A stretch of DNA of 64,000 nucleotides from positions 1,985,092-2,049,091 of the forward strand of contig JADCRB010000069.1 in NCBI GenBank assembly GCA_021464245.1, written 5' to 3'. Numbering within the stretch: the stretch's first letter is position 1; the number at the start of each line of letters is the position of its first letter. Shown in pieces: positions 25,823 through 37,300 of the stretch. The notes under the pieces were generated by a model. That model made no database searches, was not told the origin of the DNA, and saw nothing but the letters and a program-made list of their open reading frames with translations. Origin of the DNA: Carallia brachiata. Lineage: Eukaryota; Streptophyta; Magnoliopsida; Malpighiales; Rhizophoraceae. A program made the translations under genes and the position numbers.

Positions 25823-27375
25823 TTTAGTATGTAGTGGAACTTAAATACAAAACCAAAAGATTTTTGAACTACATCACATTTGTATAAAAGTTTTAGTACT
25901 CCTGATTATTATTAATTATAGCCCTAGCTAAGTAACGTACAATATTTTTCATTGTTTTATGCACTTCGGGCTGTTTAATTTCTGTATTGCTCATTATTGG
26001 GGGCTCTGCCCCTGGATCGATGAAAGCACAAAAGCAATGTACTGAAAGAGGAACAACAAAAGAAAGTCTGCCCAAGAACTTCAATTCGAATTTGCCACTA
26101 TGATGCCAAAAGTTAAAGATGTAAAACGCCCCCAACGCTACAGTATATTTTTATTTCACCTTTTTAGTTTATATTATCGCTGGAGGTGGGAATTTGTTGG
26201 TTAATCAATGTTTCTATACAATAAACTCGTGTTCGAATTCTCTTATCTGCACTCTCTTAGCATAACAAATAGTAGGATGTGAACAAAAATGCACCATTAA
26301 ATTTTAAATTCTGTAATTGACGTGATCATTTGTGATAGAGTGTCATTCGATCCACAGATACTTAATTTGGTCAATTTTCTCTGCGAGAAGTTGAATTTAA
26401 AGATCAACAAATAACTTTCGGCATAAACCTAAAAAATGATGACTAAGATCCTCACAATATTTTTATTTCCCACAAAAAATCTTTTTTTTATTTCCCACAA
26501 AAATACTCTCTATTTTTTAAAACAAAAAAATTATAATATCGAAGAACTTGTATTTAAGAGTTTGCCTGGATGCAATAACAACTTCATTTTTTACAATCTT
26601 CGTATTTACTTTTGTAACAAAAAAAATATATCATATTATTTTTTTATTATAAATTATAAAGACATACTTATAAAAAATAAAAATAAAATCATATTCAAAT
26701 AAAATCTTAAACATCAATCTCTGAACGGTGCTCTTTTGAAAATCATTTGGACTGTGAGATCAAATTGTTGAACGATTTCATATCATCCGCGGACCTTCCC
26801 AAAAAAAATAAAAAAAAAATCCGTGGGCCATCCCATTCCTTGCCCCACCCAACGTGAAAAGTAAAATGTTTTACACTTTTGACAGCTAAAAGACATGCTT
26901 CTTAAGAACAGCAACTTTTGCCTTACACAAGATGTCCTAAACTCAAACCACATCATAACGATGACAAAGGGCGAAGCTGGGAAAACACCACATACAATTA
27001 AAAGGCCTTTGCATATCTTTGCTAAACCTGTCACCATCATCTAACCGCAACTTTTGAGCTTAAGAAATAATCAATGATTATCTTGTAACAAAGGACTTTG
27101 ATTCACAAATCATCTGCAATGCCCTTCCAATCATGCCTTGTCGTTTTATTTATTACAAAAAAAAAAAAAATGTACACAGTTCCTCTGTTTGCTTTACAGA
27201 AAAATGGCAATACACAGACATGATTTACAAGAAATAATAGCTAATGTGTCGTATTTGAGGATAAGTATTCTGAAGTATCATAGACAGTTTAAACAAAGTA
27301 TACCCCACCTAAAGAAACTGAAGAAAAGGCCATCCATTTTCCTTTCAATAATAATGTGGAGACCCAACTTGTTTT
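25823..27375. other. Intergenic DNA downstream of the DUF688 gene
   Basis: No supported gene. The portion from about 27375 down to 27150 is likely the 3' UTR of the DUF688 gene. The rest is AT-rich with poly-A/T runs. Confidence 0.5.
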
Positions 27376-29766
27376 TTAAGCTTCTGGTATTGGTGCCAGC
27401 AATTCCTGATGATATCAAGATCGATAAGTAACATAAGATTTGGCCCACCAATGAAAACATAGGTAAGGAGTCGTAAAGTTTACCTCAGAAACTCGCAAAT
27501 TCCCACTCTGTACACTTGGAGACTTAACAATTATTGTTTCCCACTTCTGATCAAAGGACCGTGTTTTGGAAGCATGGATTCTGGGATGTGCTTGCAGACC
27601 AGATAAGATGTTGTAGAAGGATTCCTTGAGGAAACAGCAGGTAGCGCACGCTTAAGCCATGATTCCGAAGGGGACTTTGGTGAAGGTGGGGGAAGAGGAA
27701 GGAGCGGATAGCTGCCTGGCCAAGTCTCGTGATCACTTGTTTTTGTAATAAGTTGCTTGTTTGCTTCATTCTTTCCACCATCAACCAATTCTGCAGCACC
27801 TCTCAACGAAATTGAATCGTGGACTAAGCCATTGGAACTTTCCAAATTACCTGCTTCCATATCCAGTCTACTTCGCGGAACAATCTTCCCTTCTTTCTGG
27901 GCTTTCAGGCTTGCAAATGTAATACAAACCTGTCCAAGTGCTTGATCTGTATTAGAATCATTAATGACATCCATTTGCACATCATGAATGGATCTGTCAG
28001 ATAATGATAGAAAACCAGAATCAACTGACTCCAAACTTCCTGGCCGCTTTTTTGCCTTTTCACCCACAGCATCCAAGTGCTTGCCATCTTTAACTGAAGA
28101 ATCTATTGAAGCTGTTTCTATAATTTCACTTTGTTCTGTAACTGCCTTGAGATCATCCTTTCCATTGTAGGTATAAATTTTTGTATCTAAAGGACTTGAA
28201 TTTGAACTTTGAGGCTTTACCATATGCACAGAATCTATGTACAAGGTTTTCTCGGCCACAAGGCTTGCAGAGTCTGATTCCCATTCTTTGCTCTCAATAG
28301 CTAGTAACTCTTCAAAGTTTCTGCCCCATTTTGAATGGCAATTAGGGTCATTCTGCCCAGAATCCTTAGATAAATTGGGCATACGAAGAAATCTTTTCTC
28401 TTCATGAATGTCCATTTGAGAAACAACACTATGGCTTGGTGATCCACTCTTATCCTGCGATCTCTTGTGCAGAGGTGATTCCCCCAATTTCTCAGAATCT
28501 CGTGTGCAAGTGATCTGGTTGGATGCACTTTTCAGCTCAGTTCTAAACCCATGCAACCCAGTTCGTTGGAGTCTATCCGTCGATCTTGGCTCGTAGACGG
28601 CATTCCTGTCATGCTATGGGAAAAGGCTTACAGTAGGCTATACGAATTACACTAAATCAGGCTAGCAATATAAACGGATATACATGATAATAACTTTAAC
28701 TAAGAAAGAAGAATGACTTGGATACCTTAATCTCAGCTTCACTGCAACAAGCAGCATATGAAGATTTAACTTTTGTTCTTCGGATCGAAGAGACTGGCAA
28801 TTGGGCCTGCTTTCTCATTCCTGGTACAGGATTCAAAAGGCAAAAGGAATTTTGAAAACGTAACCAAGGGAACAAACCGCAAACATTAGGAGAAGAACCA
28901 TCATCTTCCATAGGATCACTATCCTCATCCTCAGTTTCATCTACTGGATTACTCTGGCCATGATATGGTATAGTGTTCAGCCAATTTTGGTCAATTGTGT
29001 GCCTCCTTTCTGGATTAACCGGCCTATTATTAATCTGCCTTGGTTGCAGTTGTGCAACAGGTTGCTTCCTAGCAGAATAATGTGGATTCTCTGAAGCCAC
29101 TGCCTTTGCTGCAGGTAAGAATCTACCCATCATGAAATCTAGTGTCTGTGGATCAGTCACAAAAGTTTCAGATGGTTTCAGCGCGGGACCATCCAACCCA
29201 CTCACACCACTTATGCTGTTATAGAAAAATGATTCTGCCCGTGAAAGGGTGTCAACTGCATCAACATAGGCCTCATTGCTATCCTGCGAACCAGAACTGG
29301 CTGTCTCCTCCATTGTTTCCCTCGAGCTCTCTTCTTTACTTACATTTGTATCCAATGATCGAATATTGTAATAACCCGAATCACCATTTCTCGATTGGGA
29401 CCCAACTGCTGCTGTGCCTTCATAGCCTTCATCCAAATTTTGCAGTTTAACATTTAGAATCCTCCCAGGAGGAAGCTTTGGCGCAGCAGGAGGCTTTTCA
29501 GGAGCCCGACTCCGTTGTTTGTTTCCATTCTTGGGTCTTCCTGGGATTTGCTCCCACACAAAAGGAACCGTTCCAGGATTGGCCACTGGACCTGATTTCA
29601 GCTCTGATTTGTAGACAGGAAGGGGTGGCAGTTTGGGGACAGCTTCGTTAGTTTTCCTCTTGTAATCAGTTTCTGAGGAAGATGCTGTTGATGAGAACCT
29701 CCTAACAGATAGTAAAGGCTGATTAAAGTCCAGTTGCTTTTCTTCCATCAGATTCTTCAGTAACAT
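27376..29766 (-). CDS. DUF688 family protein with a C-terminal frame break
   Basis: Plant-specific protein of unknown function (DUF688). Exon 1 runs 29766-28726 and exon 2 from 28613. Family hallmarks include FNQPLLSVRRFSS near the N-terminus, PVANPGTVPFVWEQIPGRPK and a proline/serine-rich low-complexity body. In the frame of exon 1, exon 2 stops at 27531, giving 707 aa. The conserved family C-terminus (K-WETI-VK, then a SEEL motif) is instead found in the other frame: DQKWETIIVKSPSVQSGNLR, a perfect donor after GAG at 27484, and a tiny last exon 27405-27376 encoding ELLAPIPEA and stop after the preceding SE. The two frames meet between 27651 and 27531. A 1-nt loss, a 2-nt gain, an assembly error or an unrecognised intron could explain this. 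The start could also be the Met at 29748. A 5' UTR intron (30397-29780) is likely. Confidence 0.85.
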
Positions 29767-30396
29767 GTATTTTTTGTTTCTGCAAAAGACCACCCATCAA
29801 ATCAAACCACAGTCCCAGTGGTTAAGATATAAATGGAGAACAATAGCAAGATTCTCTAAACTCCTAATCTGAGGCTGAAAGCCCTTTTCTTCCCTTAAGA
29901 AATTAAGACAGAAAGAGATAGAATTACCCACTGAAACATCTAAACCGTATTGTCAGAAATCAAGATTTGTTCAAGAAAAATGAAAACTTTAAGTTTCAAC
30001 TGAGAATTTTGCTTCCTTTATAAGACAAGATAATTGATCTTTATTGCAGGGGAAATAAATCTTCCCACCAAAAAAAGGGGAAAAATATTGAATAAAATCT
30101 ACATCCAACAAAAAAAAAAAAAAACCCCACAATTCACAATCAAAATTAAAGCCTTTTTATACCATTTTTATACCATCAAACTCATTTGCCGCTATTTCAT
30201 CTCTTTGTTTAATGCCAATAAAGACTGCAAAGACACTAAAGAACCCAAATTTTTGGTTTCTTTAAAAAATAAGAGTCTTCTTGATTTTTCTTGCCAATGA
30301 GTTTAATGCCCAAATACTCAAAAAGAACATAGAAACCAATACCAATATAAGATTTAATTCATTGCAGCACATTTGAGAAACACCAAAACTGAAGTA

Positions 30397-30600
30397 CCTT
30401 TTTGATATTGCTGATCCAGATATCAACACTGATTGTTTCTTGGAAAGATACAGAGGGAGAGAGAGAGAGAAAGAGAGAGAGAATCAAAGCCAAATCATAC
30501 AGTTGAAGATTAATAAAAGAATCTTAAAGAAAGAAAGAAGAAGAAGAAAGAGCAGGGAGCTGAGAGTGAAGGTAAACTAGGACTTTGTAAGTTTTCCTTC
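30397..30600 (-). other. Probable 5' leader exon of the DUF688 gene
   Basis: In gene direction this is GA/GAAA-rich sequence ending in a donor AAAAAG/GTACTT (exon end at 30398). The next acceptor, TTTTGCAG, is just before 29779, ahead of the start codon. This arrangement, a purine-rich leader and then a leader intron, is common in plants. The transcription start is not determined. Confidence 0.4.
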
Positions 30601-32156
30601 TTAGTTTTTTACTTTGCTTCTAGTGTAGTACTGTCCCCAGTTGGCCACTTGAGAATGAGACTTGATGATGGGGTGGCAGCTTACCCTCACTTTCAAGGCA
30701 AAAGATCAAGGAACTTCCTAGTTTTCAGGAGTATGATAAAAAAAAAATCACATAAACACCTAATAATTTTATAAAATTAATATATAAAATTTAAATTATT
30801 AAATTATATAAAATATATTTAATTAAATTAATTAAATACCTTATAGATGTCGCAGATTGTGCGATTATATAGTCACTACTTATAAAAAATTATATATATA
30901 TATATATATATAATTTTACTATATAATTTAATTTTAAATAATAATAAAATGATTATACAGTTTATTTAATAGTTTTTAGTTATTTATTTATTTTTATTTT
31001 TTAAATTTTAATTATCTAACAATTTATATAACTTTATTACTACCTTATTATTATTTCAATATTATTAATTAATATTCTCCAATATTTAATAATTCTTAAC
31101 TGGGCTTTTGTTTATTTAATTGCATCATGCATGGAGTCTGTTTTCTCAATTATTTATGAACACTTGTCGTGTGGGTTCATGTGAGCAAATTTATTTACGG
31201 AGGGGTGGAGTAAGGTGTTAGACTTAGTGCCCTAGTCCTTGTCATTACACATCACTTGGAATGTGAAGCCCATAAAAGTCATCCTTTTTTTTTCTGAAAA
31301 AAAAATTATTTTTGGATCCAATCTCCTTGCCCTATATATTATTTTCGATCATTTATTACACTGAAATATGCTTGGATAAGCATTTTTTATGGGTCCAACA
31401 AACACCTAATCCTTGATAGTGAAAGCATAACACACAGTATTACACATTCTTCCTCTCTCTCTCTCTCATATCAAACACTAGTTATGTGAGGTTGATGTTG
31501 TCTAGTTTAATTAGTACATTGGTAATTTAAGATACTTTATAAATGGGTGTCCATCGAAATTTTTTTATAGAAATAGCTACACCATATGGCCATCAAAGTT
31601 AAAATAATAAAATTCATTATGTCGTCCTTACAATTTTGAAATTTGCCTAATAAAAATTGAGTCATAAAAAGATTTAGGGTTTGAAAATACGACTTCATTA
31701 TCGATAGTTAAATCCTCTTTTCTTGCTCCTACTGATTGGATCCATGCCAACAAATACATATATTTTCTTGATATAGTGTATGAGTTTGAATAAGACAGAC
31801 CAAAAACTTATTTTGAAGCCTCTCTGCCATAATCAGTGTTACAATTGATTTAAGTAATTTACTATTATGAGGTGGTGATGAATTCTTGTCCAAGAACTTT
31901 GTGAGGACCTTTAGTTTTATTATTGTTATTATTTTTAACAATTGTGATGACTTTTGAATGCTAGCTAATAATGGAAAAGCATAGGTTGCCTTTATATAAT
32001 GCAAATCTTAATACACTTTCTTTTCGATTGCACGTGGACCACCTCGTTATAACGAAGTAAGTTACACTCGTCTGTTCCTTCTATTCTCTATAAAGCAAAG
32101 GAAATGATTTTAAGTGGCAATTTGCAAGAAAAAGAATGCATTGGCACACATTGTGT
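30601..32156. other. Intergenic DNA between the DUF688 and DUF1664 genes
   Basis: No gene is seen. It is AT-rich, including an (AT)n run at about 30890-30912, a copy of the AT-rich motif block near 30950-31040, and a short (CT)n run near 31452. The DUF688 promoter should lie in the first few hundred bases. Confidence 0.5.
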
Positions 32157-32665
32157 GGGATATGTATTAAAAAAGTTCTAAACTTTTAGATTTTTTTTTC
32201 ATTTAAATTCTAAATCTTTTTGAAATTTCATTTCAATTCTAAACCTTTTGATTTTGCTCCAAATTAGTCATTCCGTTAGTCAAACCGTTAAAAATTACTG
32301 TTCACTAACAGAAATTTTTTTAAAAAGATAAAATACACTATTTCAATTCACCAGTTAACAGAAATACTTTGTATAATCTTTAAAAAAATAAAATAAGAAA
32401 TAAAAAATCTAAAATCTCAACTTACATGTTACTATTTGAGAGTAAAATATAAGCATTTAATAACAAAAAAAATATTTAAATAGTGTATTTTACCTTTTTA
32501 AAAAAATTTCCGTTAGTGAACAGTAATTTTTAACGATTTGACTAACGGAAGGACTGATTTGGAGTAAAATCAAAAGGTTTAGGACTGAAATGAAATCTCA
32601 AAAAGGTTTTATGACTTAAATGAAAAGAAATCTAAAGGTTTAGGACTTTTTTAATACATACCCCC
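32157..32665. mobile_element. Mutator-type MITE with terminal inverted repeats of about 190 bp (copy 2)
   Basis: The left arm starts GGGATATGTATTAAAAAAGT. The inverted right arm starts GGGGGTATGTATTAAAAAAG. The arms stay about 90 percent alike by eye for roughly 190 bp, with a short AT-rich centre, so the whole element folds back on itself. Flanking 9-mers ACATTGTGT (32148-32156) and ATATTGTGT (32666-32674) match at 8 of 9. There is no coding content. The higher arm identity suggests it is younger than copy 1 at 25345. Confidence 0.82.
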
Positions 32666-32674
32666 ATATTGTGT

Positions 32675-34060
32675 AATACGCTGTAAATTTAACGATTTAT
32701 TTATTTTTTTAAATTTAATATAATTTTATAATATAATAATTTAAATTTTCTGTGTTAATTTATAATTATTTTTATATATACAACGTAATTCTTAAAACTT
32801 GCATACAGTTGGCTTGCTTTGCACGTGTGCGGTGTGTACAGAGCAGCGTGAGAAAGAGGCGAAAGAGACTTTTATTTGTGCTTTGACCACTCTGAAGACG
32901 AAGATGCCTGACGATCGTATGCTTGATCAGTCAACTTGCGAGTCAAATATTTCTCCAACAAAAAAAAAAAACTTACGAGTCAAATAAAGTAATTTTATAT
33001 TTTAGTTTTTTTATATAAAATATTTTATAAATAATAAAAAATTTTATTGATTCCTTCAACATGTTTTTTTTAACATTAAATTCTATTTTTTAAAATTCAA
33101 CATGTCATCTCCCTCGAAACTTCGACTTTCCAAGAAACCAAAACAGATTTATAAAAAAAAATAATTTGTAACTTTTACTCATCAAAATTAAAAGCACTTT
33201 CCCAATAAATCTCAGTCACAAAGGGACGAACAACCGATTGTAATCGCAACTCCGTGGCTGCATCATGACTGATCATGACAATATCAGAACTTTTCATATT
33301 TACATCCTTGAAGGGGGAAACTTGAATAAGCCATGTACGGATTAAACACTTTGTTTCGAGAACATCTCATGCCGAAAGCTTTAGCAGCACGCAGAAGACG
33401 ACAGACTGCCATTTTTTTTTTTTTTTGACTGAAGACTGCCATATTAAATGAATGGTAGTCTCCACAATTTTGTCTTGGTGCGAGGAAGACTACATTATTT
33501 ATGTATAAATACATAGTCAACGAGCAAGCACGTTTGCGAACATGAAGTCTTTACCTTGCTCAAAGTGTTTGCTGTCAGCATCTGACTGAATTGAACCTGC
33601 ATGCATTGGACCATGTAAATTAAACTCAAAGAAACAAATATTAAAATGGGAAGGAGCGATGTAGAATTTTTTTATAGGGGGTTATAAGGGAGGATGGAAG
33701 AACATAAAAATAAATATAATAATTAAGATTCGAATACAGTCTTAACTAGTTGTACAAAAAGCACAGAACATACAATTTTTTAGTAAATATGGAGTGAAGC
33801 TCCTGGTAACAAGCACTTATAAAGACCACTAAAGGAGCAAAATAAGGCACAAGTATATCCATTCATCAAAAATTGAACTGTGTAGTTTGAAATTCCTTTT
33901 TTAGAAAAAAAAAAACTGCAATATGCAAGTGATACGCAGAACGAAGACTGAGATTACTTGACTTGATTATTTTAACGCTGAAAGCAAATAAAAAATGCAT
34001 CTCATAGTAGTTTTCCGTATCATTATAGGGTGTCATAGTAGTTTTCCGTATCATTATAAC
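32675..34060. other. Intergenic DNA, no supported gene
   Basis: Low-complexity AT-rich sequence. A 31-bp tandem duplication containing CATAGTAGTTTTCCGTATCA lies at about 34002-34058. The short ORFs at 33284-33520 and 33866-34054 have no recognisable features. Confidence 0.5.
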
Positions 34061-34309
34061 ATGTAATTGGATAAGAAGAAAGTGAATTGAAAAAAATAAG
34101 AAAAAAAAAATAAAATAATAATAATGTTATAATTGATAAAAAATAATAATTAAAAAATTGTAAAAAAGAAAATAAATAGTCATTTGTGAGAGAAAAAGTA
34201 AAAAATAATTATTTAAATTGATAAAAATGAATAGAAAGAAAATGAATAGAAAATGTTTTTCTTTTCATTTTCCTTTTTTTTTCCTTTCAAAATTGCCAAT
34301 CAGAGTGTA
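34061..34309. repeat. Dispersed A-rich repeat, copy A (foldback type)
   Basis: Begins ATGTAATTGGATAAGAAGAA and ends in CTTTTC/TTTCC-rich sequence followed by AATTGCCAATCAGAGTGT. The purine-rich left and pyrimidine-rich right ends, with ATTGG near one end and CCAAT near the other, suggest short inverted termini. Internal sequence (AGAGAAAAAGTAAAAAATAA and neighbours) aligns with the two copies at 43339 and 43592. Confidence 0.65.
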
Positions 34310-34350
34310 AATATGTCCTGAATGAATTCCATCCATTGTGCATGGAAGAG

Positions 34351-37300
34351 TTAGAATTCAAACTTAATCAGGGGCCGCTCACTTAGCAGGCTTTTTGGCT
34401 GGTCTTCCACATTGTCGATCCCAGCTGACAAAATAACATCAGTTGCTGGCTCATTGACACTTCGAGACAAATTTTCTGCAATCTCCTTAAGACCCTAAGA
34501 GCAAACAAAGGACACATCAAGTCCTGCAGTGGGATAATTACATCATGAACATGCATGATCTGCAACTCTGGTTCAAAATTTCTCAGCTTGTTACACAAGG
34601 TTTATCCAAGTGAAAAGAGCATGATCTCCTACGTACGTTTCAAATTTATTTCTGCCAGTCAGCTTCCATTCAGCTGGATGGCATGCGTACGCATAGGCAC
34701 ATTGCTGTGTGTATGCCAAGCATAAGACAAGAAGGAAACACATTTTTAGGATCTTCAAACTTAAAAAAAAAAAAGTACAGTCAAACTTGGAGCTTCAGTT
34801 AATGTGAGTGAAGCACGAGTTCTCCCAGAAGGCTTAAGCTGTTCCTGCAAGATGTTGAAGACAAAGTTCGGTCAAAGAGTAAGAAAGGTTCCCAAATATA
34901 GTCTTAGACTTGGATTATAAAAAAGGACAAAAACATGCTCCCAGAGAATGACTGAGATTGAAGGTAGTTTCCAGAGAAATTAAGGATTAATACATAGGAA
35001 AAGGAGTGATGGAACTGCATAGGGACCATAAAGAGGGAAAAATTGGGAAAAAAAAACAATTATACTTGTTTCGATGACTAATGAAAGAATTAAGCAATCA
35101 AATTTTGGTTAGTAAAGTGTATGCCAAAGGTAACAACAAAAATTGCTATTCATGTTTCCTTTTTCTAATCCTCCACTTCTGTGTAGATTGCATTTCATGT
35201 TCCCAGAAGAAACAAGACAGTTCCACCTCCACAACCAAACAAAGTGCTTGCACGTGTATGTGAAATGCTCCATTCACAATAATTGACAACAACTTAATCT
35301 CACAAGAACATACATACATATACACATGCATGTAAGGAACTTATAGGCCAACAATAGTAAGATAGTTCTTGCCAGTTTTTACCTCCAAAGCTTTAGGCAT
35401 CTGCATCTTTTTGCCACCAACAAAGTTGCACAAGTACAAAACACCCATATTTGCCAGATCCTGCCACCACAAGCGTGGCTCAATACATACATAAGCATGA
35501 ATTAAACATTGCTGGTTCATGATTATTCATTAGCATATCCATATGCAAACCGATATGGCTTTAAAATTCTCTTTATTCCCCCTTCTTTACAATTCATCAG
35601 CACAAAGCTTTTTTCTGCTTCCCTCTCGGTACTATTGGTCTAGTAAATTAACAAATGGACAAGGAGTACCCCAACAAACAAGTTGGACTATCTCAATCCA
35701 TCTAAACTAACTCAAAAGGCATGCAAAAAGCAATTTCTGGTTTCTTAGTACATTATTCCCATTTAGACAACAATTCATATGTTCAATTTTTTCCACCCAT
35801 TTGCAGACACATCTTATGCACTCCTGGAACACTAGAAAGCATGGCCTTAAGCATCCAATTTGTGGTCCCAGTCAAAGAGATAAGCAACTGGTGACATTTT
35901 GGAAAGTGACTCTAATCATTTCAATCCTACAACTAGCCTAGAAATGTCCGGACACATACTACAATGTACTTAGCCATACAAATCGCAGCTTGAACAAAAA
36001 TTTCTTAAATGGTGGCGACCCATAGAGGCCAAGATCGTTATATGATAAATCAATTGATAGCTAACAAACATTTTCAAGCACCACCTCTGGCATAATTATT
36101 TCAAGAAAGGAAGTCTTGATGAGTGATGACTGTGCTTTAAAGTCAATGGCTGTACTAGCACAGAAACAACCAAAACAGCAGGGGAAAAAAAGAAGGAAAA
36201 GGAGACATAAATATTCAGTGTAAAAGCATAATTTGTTGCATGTAAACAGGACAAAAGAAAGAAGGTGTTACACCTGTTTCTCTCCAGTGTACCAATCTTC
36301 CCATCCTGGAATAAGAAAGAAACAAATTACAACAAAGTCAGAGAAAGAAGATAAACATGGAGATCTAAAAAATGCTATCTTTACTGCATCATTTCATCAC
36401 AATTTTCCTCGTTTTCACTTTTGCTAATATTTTCAGGAAAGGATCAGAAACCTTCCATAACATGATTGCTGAATCAGTTGTTTCCAAAAGACATGAGAAC
36501 TATGATAATAAGACAACATTGACCATAAAGATTGCTGACACCACCAAAGTGCCGCCGCCTAACTATGATGAAATCAAACCTACCAAACCAGAAACTAAGC
36601 GCTGCAACTGCCACAACTCAGAGCCAATCGGTGAAATATTTTCAGAAGCAGCTTGAACCTGGATAAAAAATAAGACAATCAAGGTTGATCATAGAAAAAT
36701 TTCATTCATACGCAGAATGTGTTCTACAACTGCCTTGTGCCCTAGTTTGCATTGGGCATCTGCAATAACATGCACAAAATAAGATGGAACTATTATAGAA
36801 GCTCAGTTTGTGCATTATTCAGTATGACTTCTTTGCGATCAAGCTCAGTTCCCAGTCTGCATAAAACATATGAGGGCAATAATGCCCAAGCCAGACAGGC
36901 ACATCCACACTCAACCCACACTCAACCAAGGCTCAACACAGAGATATAAGAAAACAGGACTTGGAGGAGGGTGGGATTCTCTTACATCACTTTGGATTGC
37001 CTGCGAGATGTCCTTTTGACTCTCCATTTTATCATCCAAAAGCTGTATTCTCTGTGTTAAATGCTTCTTTGCAGCCTAGAAAAAAAAAGAAAGTGCAAGT
37101 GCAAATACAATCAATAGCCATGAATGTGCGCATAAATATCAGTGTAGCATAAAGCTGGCATTCCAGCATGAATATGATCAAGTAATTGCTTCTATTAAAG
37201 ATTGAGTACAAGGGTTTCCATGTTGAAACCCACCAGAGATTACTCAGGAAACAAAATCAGCGCAATCACAAGCCAAGACCTTAAACTCGAGATTAAACCA

